Shown here: positions 52,382-63,785 of the stretch, piece after piece
How positions within the stretch are numbered: position 1 is the first letter of the stretch
Layout of the letters: each line of letters begins with the position of its first letter
NCBI GenBank assembly: GCA_002205965.3
Contig: NADL03000886.1
Location: 1-64,000 of the forward strand
Length of the DNA: 64,000 bases
DNA from: Kappaphycus alvarezii
Taxonomy: Eukaryota > Rhodophyta > Florideophyceae > Gigartinales > Solieriaceae
Reading direction: 5' to 3'
Translations under genes and position numbers: made by a program
The notes under the pieces: model-generated
What the model was told of the DNA's origin: nothing
Database searches by the model: none
Seen by the model: only the letters and a program-made list of their open reading frames with translations

Positions 52382-53047
52382 TTAAATTCTCTGGGACAAA
52401 ACTACTTTCAAGTGTTCCTTCCCGTTCTCGTGACGCTTGAGAACCTCGTGGGAATCGAACACTCTATCACAAGCAGTACACCTAGGGGTCTTTTTCTTGT
52501 TTTTCTCTCTAGTCCTATGACCCTTAGAATTGATGTGATCGTAGAATGTCTGTGCGCTATTGCAGCTAATATCACAGAGCTTGCAGTACCTCTTGTTCCT
52601 CGGCGGAACTCTTCGTTTAGCCTTTAGTTCCTTCTTGGCAACTCGATCGGCGAGGGCTTTAGCTTTCTTTGCCGAGAGGCGTTGAACTTTCTTTATTGGC
52701 TTATCCAGAGGTACTGACTTACGAGGGATCCTATACCTTTCCCTAGACGAGGGAAGCGCGAGCGTCTTCGGCGGCGGTCCTTCTGGTTCGAGTACTTCGA
52801 TCGATTCCACAACTGTCCTCCCCACAGATGGCAAAGTCCTAACTGTCGCAGCCCTGGGCACTCGGGGCACCAGGGCTAATTCCGAGTCTAGCACAACCCC
52901 GCAAAAGCAGGCACAAAAGTGGAAGTGATCGTCAGTAACAGCTTTTGGGATTATGAGTCTTTAGACCAACCAAAAGGTGCAAAGAGAATCACTTCGATGT
53001 GCAAAGAAATGGAATTATTCAAATAGCTTACCGGAACGAGTAGACAT
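52382..53047 (-). CDS. C5 accessory zinc-finger protein (two exons), intact frame
   Basis: Exon 1 is 53032-53047, the intron 52888-53031 (144 nt, GTAAGC...TGTGCTAG) and exon 2 52382-52887, giving 173 residues starting MSTRSDSELALV. It has an acidic/Pro-rich N-terminal third, a basic middle (residues about 66-99) and two C-x2-C-x12-H-x5-H fingers (107-129 and 142-164) separated by a Lys-rich linker (REKNKKKTPR). This matches C1 in length and splice positions. The fingers resemble U1-type/dsRNA-binding C2H2 domains, so an RNA-binding accessory role is likely; this is family-level inference. Gag has its own CCHC knuckle, so the protein is not simply a displaced nucleocapsid. Confidence 0.72.
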
Positions 53048-53129
53048 AATCAAGAGACTGAGATAGACAAGAAAACAATGCAGCAACACACGGCGACTTA
53101 CGGGGTTCAGAGAAAGAGACGGCGTTGAA

Positions 53130-53143
53130 CTGGGCCCATAACC
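53130..53143 (-). other. Primer-binding site of C5
   Basis: GGTTATGGGCCCAG on the minus strand, directly after the LTR end CCCATTA. Confidence 0.87.
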
Positions 53144-54295
53144 TAATGGGAATCGGAGAGGGTGAAGGACTTTGCTGGACGGATGAAGTTGCGGGCTTGG
53201 CTACCCAGAATTTACTCGGAACTCTAAAATCCTGGCCTTAAGTACAACCTACAACTACTTTCTAACTCACTGCGTCCACTAACAGAATCCCACAAACTGA
53301 GCCATTTGAGCGGATTTCAAGATCTTGGCCCGGTGATAACAGTCATTAGGGGCAAATTTGGAACTGCTTCCAAAGTTGACAAATTTGTGTAAATAGGTTG
53401 GCCCAATACACACATCAATACAGTACCTTATTTTGCAGACTTACGGAACGAATTCCCTTGTGCCAAAATAACGGACTCAATCCGTCATACGTAAATAGAA
53501 TCACATAACTGATTTTGGATGCAGTCGGTCCAATCTTCATCATAATTACGAACCTCATACATATGATGGAATCACATAACTGATTTTTGGATGCAGTTGT
53601 ACAAACCAATATCATAACTAGAAACCACATACATATGATGGAATCACATAACTGATTTTTGGATGCAGTTGTACAAACCAATCATAACTAGAAACCACAT
53701 ACGTATGATGGAATCACATAACTGATTTTTGGATGCAGCTGGATAAAACCCTAATCATAACTAGAATCCTCATACATAATATAAAATCAAATACCTCTTT
53801 CTAGCAGTCATGACAGTATTGCCATAATTGATTCCTACTGTACAAACTCAGTACAGTAAGGAGTACAGTACTTGGTATATTACGATGTACAGTGCGAAGT
53901 ACAGTTCCTCATTTGGCACTAGTACAGTACGTGTACAACACTGCACAAAAGGTTTCTACTCTTAGCTGTACCACGTGTACATCACATACACAACTGCCAC
54001 CACGTACACGTGTACATAGCTTTCCTCAGCATATCTCTCATACAGTATACTCATCATCCACTTATAGTACCCTACCCTACGTAAAATCACCCCATAAACA
54101 ACATTTTGCCCTCTAAATCGCTGATCTCTCAAAATCGTACTTTCGTCCCTGGGAACTTTGGATTTCTTCCGGAATGCCTTAGCGCCACCCTTCATTCGAC
54201 ACGTGTGCATGTGTACACGTGGAACATGCCTCATGCCTCTTATGAGGTTTGGCACCGATGTGGGGTCATGTGATCGTCTTGCCAAATCAACAACA
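53144..54295 (-). repeat. C LTR shared by C5 (5') and C6 (3')
   Basis: 1152 bp with four repeat units. One LTR serves two elements, as in the C1-C2-C3 array. Confidence 0.9.
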
Positions 54296-54314
54296 CCCCC
54301 CTCGATTACATGAC

Positions 54315-55834
54315 CTAAGCATCGTGCAGCTCTCCGAGGCCTAGAGATTTTATGCATTTATGAATAGAATGCGACCAAGAGGCTTGGTGAGTATATCTGC
54401 TGGCATATCTGTAGAAGGTACGTGAAACAGTGAAACAATCTTTCGAGTCACAGCATCTCGGACAAAATGATATGATATGTCAATGTGCTTATTTCGCCTG
54501 TTCACTCCTTCGTTACCCGCAAACGCTATTGTACCAGCATTATCACACCCGATTGTAACTGTGCTGTCTTTCGACTTTCCCAATGCGTCTGCAAGAAGGC
54601 ACCTGAGCCAAGCTGCCTCTTTGCAAGCCTCACACAGTGCAATATACTCCGCTTCGCATGTGGATTTCGCAACGACCGTTTGTCTCCTAGATGACCAACT
54701 AATAGCTCCCCCACACAGTTTGAACACATATCCACTGGTGGACTTTCTCGAGTCCAAGCAACCACCCCAGTCTGCATCGCTGAAGCCCTCTAGAGTTTGC
54801 ACTGGGAGATTTCCATCTAGAACTACCTAGTGAGAGCGTTCCTTTGATATATCTCAGAACTCGTTTGGCTGCTTGCCAGTGGTCCTCGCGAGGGTTCTCA
54901 CAGTGTTGGGACAGTTTTCCCACCACATATGCAAGATCTGGACGTGACCCTACCATAAGAAACATTAAGCAGCCAATGATCTGTCGATATGGTACATCGC
55001 AATACGGGCTAGTTGACATCTCAGGGTGTAATCCTTGTTCCATCGGAGTCCTCACGGGATTGCAACTGGCCATACCAAAACGTTTCAAAATGGACTTGGC
55101 ATACTCTGTCTGCGAGATATAGATCCGTCTAGGGACCCTTTTTCTACTTATTTCAAGCCCAATGCACTTTTTGCCTCGCCTAAATCTTTCATCTCAAATC
55201 TCTTGTTCAGTTCACCTTTCATCCAGGTCACGGCTTTCAGGTCACTTCCCGCAAGAAGCAAGTCATCCACATATAGGGCAATCAGCATAACGCCTTTTTC
55301 TGATATGTTTGTATATAGACAGGCGTCACTTCTCGTAGTCTTGAAGCCAAGCGTGTGAATAAGGAAATCGTCAATCTTTTGTGCCATTGTCGACTCGCTT
55401 GCTTAAGACCATAGATAGCCTTGAGAAGTTTGCAAACATGATTGGGCCTGGAAGAGTCAACGATACCTTCAGGCTGCTCCATATAAATATCCTTCTAAGT
55501 CACCGTTCAGAAAGGCCGTGACCACGTCCATTTGATGAAGCTCTAAATCGAAGTGGGCTACAATCGCCAACAACAATCGAATCGTTGTAAATTTGATCAC
55601 CGGCGCAAAAAGTCCCTGAGTAATCAATCCCCTCAATTTGTTGAAAGCCCCGCACAACCAGGCGACCTTTTCCCTTTTAAATCAACGTGCCGTTATCGTC
55701 CGGCATGTCCTTTACAGTAAATACCCAGCGAGAAGTTAGAATATTGGCACCTCCCGATCGTGGCACTAGTGCCCAGGCTTTGTTTTTGCGTTGGGACTCT
55801 AGCTCCTTATCAATCGCTTTCTGCCAGAACTTTG
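54315..55834 (-). pseudogene. pol: C6: RT-RNase H fragment, frameshifted
   Basis: It carries the same motifs as C5 (LYVDDLLLAG, SDADWGG, CEAEYIALC, KHIDISYHF). Breaks lie near 54358, 54826, 55172, 55378, 55493, 55610 and 55678. It ends in the QKAIDKELESQ segment before RT, at CCAGAACTTTG, where the A2 LTR starts. Its nucleotide variants (such as GACATCTCAGG near 55015) are those of C5, so C5 and C6 are close relatives. Confidence 0.87.
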
Positions 55835-57072
55835 TGATGAAAGGAACAGGGGATGATGAGGGATGAGGAGAGAGAATGAAAAGGGAAGTAGGGAAAGAGT
55901 GTAGATGGATAAAAGAAACAGAAAGGAGATAGAACGGCAAGGGTGAGGTTGGTGTTGAAATCAAAGGCAAGTCCGTACCTCTTCTTTACTTGGGTGAGCT
56001 ATTAGACTACAACTATATACTGTTTGCCGGTACTCACTTCGGCTTCGTGACAGCAAAATGAAAGTAGCAAAATCTACATTTGCAGTACTATCTTTGTTGA
56101 TCCTATAGCCTACCCAAGCCGAGATGCCTCAGAATCCCTGATTTGCATGCGCGGGAAATTCATAATTACCGATATTCAAAACGTAAGTAACATTGCGTGC
56201 ATGCTAGCCATGCATGTTCTCTTACGTAAACGTACATAAAACAGTCAACCCGTGAATTATGCCTTACGTGACCCGCCAACGCAACTGTAATCTCTCGGCC
56301 TGTAACAGAACCCAAAGACGGAACTTAAGGCAGGAACTTAAATATCATAAAAGTAGAAAACAATTTTTGGCGGGCTTGTCTCACGTTGTTACGTAACAGT
56401 ACGTAAATATCATGCAGGCCGTTCAACGTGAATTAAGCCTTACGTGCTATACGTGCAATACTGTAAAAGCAACGTGGCTGCATCAACATACTTTGGCTGC
56501 ATACTTGTGCAAGAGTGATTTGTATGCAGCCAGTATAATGAGTATAGTGTAAACTGTATGCAGCCAGTCCAGGCAACTATAGGATAAATATAGAAACCAC
56601 TGTTTACTTGTACACGTAGACACCTATAATACTGTACACGTACGACAGAGAGGAGACAATACACGTATGCCACATAGGAGACAATACACGTATGACACAT
56701 TGGTACAGTACTTTGAGCCTAGAATAGAGACAAACCATCAACCAACCATAACATGCCAAGTGTCAGAATGCTCCACAATGATCAGCTCAGACATCGCCAC
56801 TTGGAGCGATTGAGTGGTATGGAGGCGTATCTAGCAGCCAATCAGAGGGCAGAATACCAAGTGGTTTGAAAAATGGCAAAATGCGCCGTGATTTTGAGTT
56901 GCCCAAAATGGGCTTTCGTCCCAGGCAACTTTCGATTTGGCCCATTTTACACGTGTCATAGGTGTACACACAGAAGAAGGGTGCAACTCGCTTTTTCATG
57001 CTACAAGTGTACACGTGTCCAGGTGGCAACTAAAAACCATGGGATCGCATGCATTCTATCTCTTTTTCAACA
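55835..57072 (-). repeat. A2 3' LTR, complete
   Basis: 1238 bp, TGATGAAAGG...TTTCAACA on the plus strand. It is homologous to 6577-7818, with scattered substitutions and indels. Confidence 0.9.
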
Positions 57073-57091
57073 CTCCCCTCGATACATTGTT

Positions 57092-58830
57092 TTTTTACAT
57101 TAATTTATGCTCCCCCTTACTACCCATCACAATCATCTAACAAGTTTTGTCATCTGAACTCGCCCTAGTGGTTTTGTCAAAGCGTCAGCAACATTTTCAG
57201 TTGTTGGCACGTACACCAAGTCCACCTCTTTACGCACAACTGCATCTCTTACAAAGTGGTATGCAATATCAATGTGCTTGTTGCGTCTGTTGGTGCTCTC
57301 GTTTCGAGCGAGCTCCATAGCCCCCTGGTTATCGCTATATTGTAGTAGCATGATCAATTCCAAGTGCTTTCATGCCCAGCGATGTCCAGGTTTCAAGGAT
57401 GTCCCGAACGACACGTCTCAGCCATATTGCTTCTTTACTTGCTGCAGTTAACGAAATGTATTCGGCCTCACATGACGAAGCTGCGACAACCGTTTGCTTT
57501 CGCGAGCACCAACTTACCCCACTTCCAGCCATGCGAAACACGAAACCACTCGTCGATTTGCGATCGGACACATCTCCGGCCCAATCCGAGTCACAGTATG
57601 CAGACAAGCCCAGATCAGCATTCCCTCGGAACACAAGACCTAAATCTTTGGTCCCAGCGAGATACCTTAACACTCTTTTTACTGCTAACCAATGCTTCTC
57701 TCTTGGTTCTTCGCAGAAACGTGCAAGTTTGCCAACCGCATAAGATATATCAGGTCGTGTTCCAACAGACAAATACATGAGAGATCCAATGGCGCTCCTG
57801 TATGGAGCATCTGTCCGAGCATCACTACCCGTATCTACCGACCGATCCACGTTCAACTCGTCAGTGTTTAGATTCATAGGAGTTGGAACAGGTCTACAAT
57901 TCTGCATTCCAAATCGCTCTAAAACGCTGTCTACAAACCGTGGCTGGGATAAACACAAGGATCGTTCGGATCTCCGGCAGAAATTTCAAGCCCCACAACC
58001 ATTCTCTTCGCCCAAATCTTTCATTTCAAAACGGCGGTTCAGCTCCCCCTTCATCCATGCAATCGCCTCCATGTTGTTTCCTGCAAGCAGCAAGTCATCA
58101 ACATACAGGAGGATAATCATGATTGAGTCGGAGGTCGGGTCAAATTTTACATAAACACAGGGATCATTAGTGCCACTTTTGAATTTGAGCCCATCAACAA
58201 GAAAATCATCGATTTTCTGGTGCCACCGCCTATGTGCCTGTTTCAAACCATACAAGGCCTTCAGAAATTTGCAGACATGATTTGGTTTCGAGGCATCCTT
58301 AAATCCATCAGGCTGTTCCATGTACACGTCCTCCTCCACATCACCGTTCAGAAATGCCGTTTAACGTCCATTTGATGCAGCTCCAGGTCCTGATGTGCGA
58401 CAAGTGCCAAAAGCACCCGAATTGACGTGAGCTTCACGACAGGGGCGTACGTCTCATTATAATCTACCCCTTTCACCTGTTGGAAACCACGAGCGACAAG
58501 ACGCGCCTTCGATTTTCGGGAAAAGCCTCCGTTGGAGTCCTGGGCATCTTTTATTGCAAACACCCATTTTGGAGTCAGAATGTTTGAGGCCTCCAAACGT
58601 GGGACTAACTTCCATGTTTTGTTCCGAAGGATCGAGTCTCGCTCGGACTCGATGGCGGACTTCCAAAAGTCTGCGTCCGGTCCTGTCGCCGCGTGTCGGT
58701 ACGAGATGTTGACAACATTTGTAACGAGAGCCGTGTCATTAGGTGTCAAGGATATGTTTGATCTCCACCAAGCATTTGGGGCTCTTCGAATCCTTTCAGA
58801 TCTCCGAGGAGCTACAGACACCTCAGGGGT
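57092..58830 (-). pseudogene. pol: A2 pol: RT and RNase H, frameshifted
   Basis: RNase H motifs are SDWAGD, CEAEY, SDNQGA and KHIDI. RT motifs are HQMDVK, GLKQA and YVDD. Breaks are near 57338 (two bases lost in the SDNQ region), 57965-57990, 58361 and 58827. The position near 2395 that is broken in A1 is intact here, so the two copies carry different lesions. Confidence 0.9.
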
Positions 58831-60319
58831 TCAGGGATTTCGTTATCTGTACCTACGTTTTCGGCGACCGTTGGGTCGTTTCCAACATTAGCCTGGTCAT
58901 TCCCTTTCCCTGAATATCTTGTCTCGAAGATGCAGTTATTTCGACTGTGTCCGGTGTAGGAAGCCGGACTTGAGCATCCTGTTCAACGCCGAGACTTACA
59001 AGATCCTCATCGGAGCTAATTGCGAGATACTCATCTGATTCTTTCTCATTTATTTCAGACTGGCAGGTTTCGCTCTCACTGAATCTGACATCTCTGGAAA
59101 CAACTACCTTGTGTAATTCAGGATCCCACAGTTTGTAAGCTTTGCTGGCTTCCGCATATCCAAGCATAATTGCTTCCCGTGCTCGGTTGTCAAGCTTACT
59201 CAATTGACTTGCCGGGACGGTGTACCAACATTTGCTTCCGAACGTACGAAGGTGCGACAAATTGGGCTTGCGACCGTACCATATATGATGCGGGGTCGTG
59301 TGGCTTGGAAGTGCCCGAGTTGTAACTCTGTTTCGGATGTATACAGCAGTCGCCAGAGCTTCGGCCCAGAACTGTTTTGGCAGACTCTTTGCATGTAGCA
59401 TGGACCGAACCAGATCCATGAGTGTTCGGTTCAGCCGCTCTGAAACACCATTCTGTTCAGGTGACTCCACTGCACTAAGCTCATGTTTTGTGCCGCGCTC
59501 GGCAAGGTAGTCCTTGAATGCAGTGGACATATATTCTCCCCCTCGATCTGAACGAAGAATGCCAATGCGACGCCCAGTATGGGCTTCGCTACGAGCTTGG
59601 AACAGTTTATATTTATCAAAGACCTCTGACTTTCGCTGCATCATGTAGACGGTAACCCAGGAAGAGTGATCGTCCGTGAAGGTGACAAAGTAGCGTGCCC
59701 CTCCAACAGAAGAAACCTCCATAGGTCCACACACGTCACTGTGAACAAGGTCTAACATCGCTTCAGCTCTACCAGTCGTGCGTTCCTTCGGCACTGCTGA
59801 ACGATGAGCCTTTCCATGAACGTATGAGGTGCATATTTCGGATGTATTCGAGCCACTGATCTGTACGCCGTCCACAACATTGTTCCTTACCATAGATGCA
59901 ATGCCCTGCTTGCTTACGTGAGCCATTCTCTCGTGCCATGTCGAGAGTGTGGTGACTTTCGCAGAGTACAAGGTATCATTGGGTATCTTCTGGACTATGT
60001 CGATAGCATAAAGAAGGCTATTGCACAGCATTTTTCCAGTTGCTACAACTCTCCCATTCTTAGTCATCTGCAAAGATTTGTTCTCAAATACAGTTTTGAT
60101 CCCTTCTATGTCCGCTTTGCCTACAGAGATGAGAGAATATTCGAAACTAGGAACGTGGACAACATCTCGCAGAGTACACCGCTTTCGAGAGCCATCCACT
60201 AGTAATGTGAGCTCCACGTCACCTCGCCCAGCAATCTTAGCCCGGGCTTTAGTTCCCATTTCGACTGAGGCTGCAGAAAATTCGGTATAATTCGTGAAAA
60301 CACTCCTATCGTAAGTCAT
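58831..60319 (-). pseudogene. pol: A2 pol: protease remnant and integrase, open frame of about 490 codons
   Basis: It runs uninterrupted from the protease segment MTYDRSVFTNYTEFSAASVE through integrase WHERMAH, CTSYVHGK, HSDVCGP, RSDRGGEY and SPEQNGVSERLNR to the linker. The second cysteine of the integrase C-x2-C pair is Tyr here (CTSY; CTSC in A1), which would damage zinc binding. The protease D-S-A triplet is missing because the inverted LTR replaces everything before MTYD. The frame continues upstream for about 30 codons into the inverted LTR. Confidence 0.88.
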
Positions 60320-61571
60320 TGTTGAAAAAGGGATAGAATGCATGCGATCCCATGGTTTTTTAGTTGCGACCTGGACACGTGTACACTTGTAGCATGAAAA
60401 AGCGAGTTGCACCCTTCTTCTGTGTGTACACCTATGACACGTGTAAAATGGGCCAAATCGAAAGTTGCCTGGGACGAAAGCTCATTTTCGGGCAACTCAA
60501 AATCACGGCGCATTTTACCTTTTTTCAAACCACTTGGTATTCTGCCCTCTGATTGGCTGCTAGATACGCCTCCATACCACTCACATCGCTCCAAGTGGCG
60601 ATATCCGAGCTGATCGTTGTGGAGCATTCTGACACTTGGCATGTTATGGTTGGTTGATGGTTTGTCTCTATTCTAGGCTCAAAGTACTGTACCCAGTGTG
60701 TCATACGTGTATTGTCTCCTATGTGGCATACGTGTATTGTCTCCTCTCTGTCGTACGTGTACAGTATTATAGGTGTCCTACGTGTACAAGTAAACAGTGG
60801 TTTCTATATTTATCCTATAGTTGCCTGGACTGGCTGCATACAGTTTACACTATACTCATTATACTGGCTGCATACAAATCACTCTTGCACAAGTATGCAG
60901 CCAAAGTATATTGATGCAGCCACGTTGCTTTTACAGTATTGCACGTATAGCACGTAAGGCTTAATTCACGTTGAACGGCGTGCATGAGATTTACGTACTG
61001 TTACATAACAACGTGAGACAAGCCCGCCAAAAATTGTTTTCTACTTTTATGATATTTTAAGTTCCCGCCTTAAGTTCTCGCCGTTGGGTTCTGTTACAGG
61101 CCGAGAGATTACAGTTGCGTTGGCGGGTCACGTAAGGCATAATTCACGGGTTGGCTGTTTTAATGTACGTTTACGTAACAGAACATGCATGGCTAGCATG
61201 CACGCAATGTTACTTACGTTTTGAATATCGGTAATTTTGAATTTCCCGCGCATGCAAATCAGGATTCTGAGGCATCCCGGCTTGGGTAGGCTATAGGCTA
61301 TAGGATCAACAAAGATAGTACCGCAAATGTAGATTTTGCTACTTTCATTTTGCTTTTACAAAGCCGAAGTGAGTACCAGCAAACAGTATATAGTTGTAGT
61401 CTAATAGCTCATCCAAGTAAAGAAGAGGTACGGACTTGCCTTTGATTTCAACACCAACCTCACCCTTGCCGTTCTATCTCCTTTCTGTTTCTTTTATCCA
61501 TCTACACTCTTTCCCTACTTCCCTTTTCATTCTCTCTCCTCATCCCTCATCATCCCCTGTTCCTTTCATCA
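60320..61571 (+). repeat. Complete A LTR in inverted orientation, fused to A2 protease
   Basis: 1252 bp, TGTTGAAAAAGGG...CTTTCATCA in plus orientation. Its TG end joins the A2 protease, and its CA end joins D2 at GTTTTCCGTTG. Neither A2 nor D2 continues on the other side, so this is not a simple solo-LTR insertion. Confidence 0.88.
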
Positions 61572-62175
61572 GTTTTCCGTTGATATCACGATAGATTTCG
61601 AATCCCAAACATGTACGGGCTTCGTTCAAGTCCTTCATACGAAAACGTTTGCACAACTGTTCCTTGACTTCTTGCAGCTTCGTAAGGCTGTTGCAAGCAA
61701 TAAGAAGGTCATCCACATAGAGTGCAACAATCACAAATGTGTCTCGATCGCGATAAAAGTACACACATTCGTCCGCTTCGTTACGACTCATGCGAAGCTC
61801 CCTCGTTAGGAACTCGTCAATCTTCTTGTGCCATCGACATTATGCTTGTTTCAAACCGTATATGGCCTTCCAAAGTCGACGTACCCAATGTTCCTTGCCC
61901 TTGCGTTTAAACCCTTCTGGCTGCTCGAGGTACACTTCCTCCTCGAGGTCACCGTTTAGGAATGCGGAGTCGACATCCATTTGGTGCAGAAACAATGCAA
62001 AGAATGTCATAAGTGCCAAGATGATCCGGACCGAAGTAAACTTCACCACAGGTGCATATGTCTCGGTGTAGTCGACGCCTTCGACCTGTGAGAATCCACG
62101 TGCCACTAGTCTCGCCTTGCGCTGTTTTTTAATCTCACCGTTCGGTTGAGGTTTGTCCTTGGTCAAAACACCCAC
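61572..62175 (-). pseudogene. pol: D2 pol: RT
   Basis: It contains GFSQVEGVDYTETYAPVVKF, HQMDVDSAFLNGDLEEEVYLEQPEGF, AIYGLKQA and the catalytic LYVDDLLIACNS (near 61710). A break lies near 61800-61840. The RT C-terminal third and RNase H are missing. Confidence 0.88.
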
Positions 62176-62702
62176 TTGGACGAAACAACGTTGTGGTCGG
62201 ACGGACGAGGCACGACATCCCAGGTCTTGTACTCCATGAGTGCGTCATATTCCTTCTGCATGGCAGCGCGCCACTCGTCGTTATTCGTGCTGGACATGGC
62301 CTGATGATAAGTCGTTGGGTCCGGCGGACACGCTGGTGACATGAGCGCAGTAGTCCTCCACCATTCCTTTGGTGGCTGACGCTTACGACCTGACCGGCGA
62401 GTGGCCTGAGGTTGTTGCTGCGAGTCATTTGACGTCTCCGATTCGCCATGTCCATCATTGTCTACAGTACCATTGTCGTCATTGGGATCATCAGTAGTAT
62501 CATTGACGCCTTCAGTAGGACCATCGCTGACGTTCGTGGGTTCAGTGATGTCTGTGGCCTGTGCATCATCAAAGTGAACTCGGTTCTCACAGCGGTCTTC
62601 GTCAACAGGCACCTCGACATGGTCATCACTGCGCGATGTACCCTCTTCATCAAATCGAACGTCACGTGACACCTCTACCTTCTTATGTGTTTCGTCGTAC
62701 AA
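62176..62702 (-). pseudogene. pol: D2 pol: linker between integrase and RT
   Basis: An acidic, Asp/Asn/Thr-rich segment (TDDPNDDNGTVDND) is followed by RRSGRKRQPPKEWW, then the pre-RT block MSSTNNDEWRAAMQKEYDA. This order is typical of copia. The frame is open from 62702 to about 62163. Confidence 0.85.
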
Positions 62703-63785
62703 CTTGTACCCTTTTGACCCTTGGCGTAACCAATCAGACGAGCCTCACAAGCACGCGCATCGAGTTTCTTCGTGCTCCCATCGCGAATCGTGTACCACAA
62801 TTTCGTACCAAATACGCGCATATGACTCATGTCGGGCTTGTGACCTGTCCACAACTCGTACGGTGTGACATTGCAAGGTAGTCCTCTCGTTGTGACACGA
62901 TTTCGGACATGCACGGCGACCGATAATGCCTCTGCCCAGAAGTGCTTCGCCATCTTGCCGTGGTGTAACATGGTGCGGACAAGTTCAACAAGCGTCCGGT
63001 TTAGTCGTTCAGCGACACCATTCTGGTGGGGTTATACTGCACCGTCGGGTTATACAAGATCCCGCGTGCACTCGAGTAGTCCTCAAATTCCTTGGACACG
63101 TACTCTCCACCGTTGTCGGCACGGATGGCCTTGAGCTTGTCCCAGTCTGGCGTTTGACCATTGCGAGCCACTTCTTAAAACATGCAAAGGTCTCTGACTT
63201 GTGCTTCATTGCGTACACAGTGCAGTATCGTGAATGGTCATCAGTGAATGTAGCAAAGTACCTTGAACCGCCAAGTGATCGTACCTGCATCGGGCCATGA
63301 ACGTCAGAGTGTACAAGGTCAAGGACGTTTGCAGAGCGTGCCCCCCTTGTTTGGGTATCGGTGCACGACAACTCTTACCGTAGATGCATGACTCACATGT
63401 GTCGACCTTTTGCTTTACATTGGTGTCGATGCCTTTCACGACTTGTCTGCTGACCATGTTCCGAATGCCATCAACATGTACATGTGCAAGGCGTGCATGC
63501 CAAAGTTGCAGGTCGGTCGTCGCAAGTGCTGCCTCCGCTGTTGTGGTACCCTCGACGTTCGTCGTCGCATTTGACATCGTCCTCACACGATACAAGCCGT
63601 TGGTGCGTGGTGCTTGTAGGATGGTTGTGGAACCCTTCGTGACGATACAAGTGCCACCTTCAAATGCGATCTTCATGCCTGCACGTTCCATCGTCGAAAC
63701 CGAAATCAGATGATAGGCGAGTTCCGGTACCCACAACACATTCTTCAAATGGCGCACAGCATACTTGCCGTTCACATTCATATGT
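62703..63785 (-). pseudogene. pol: D2 pol: integrase, frameshifted
   Basis: WHARLAHVHVDG and CESCIYGKSC form the zinc-binding region (near 63510-63380). HSDVHGPMQV and FTDDHSR follow, then FWAEALSVAVHVRNRVTTRG and KLDARACEARLIGYAKGQKG. The region around the second Asp and the Glu is broken (frames change near 63345, 63170 and 63030), but the NRTL-type segment is visible. Confidence 0.85.

Larger units (their letters stand above)
46892..54295 (-). mobile_element. C5: full-length C element
   Basis: 3' LTR 46892-48105, polypurine tract 48106-48112, pol, gag, structured leader, zinc-finger gene, PBS 53130-53143 and 5' LTR 53144-54295. The E-side flank is AACTT. The matching flank on the other side is lost because C6 continues from the same LTR. 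It is the best preserved C copy: gag start, zinc-finger gene and RT-RNase H are open. Confidence 0.9.
55835..60319 (-). mobile_element. A2: 3' two-thirds of a family A element
   Basis: 3' LTR, polypurine tract (57073-57080), RNase H, RT, integrase and part of protease. It ends abruptly at the MTYDRSVF codons of the protease, where a complete A LTR in the opposite orientation begins. Gag, leader and a normal 5' LTR are absent. Confidence 0.87.

Noticed and set aside
60320-60412. A2 integrase ORF extended into the inverted LTR as a new fusion protein
   Set aside because: The extension of about 30 codons is chance readthrough into LTR sequence with no domain; the junction itself is reported instead.
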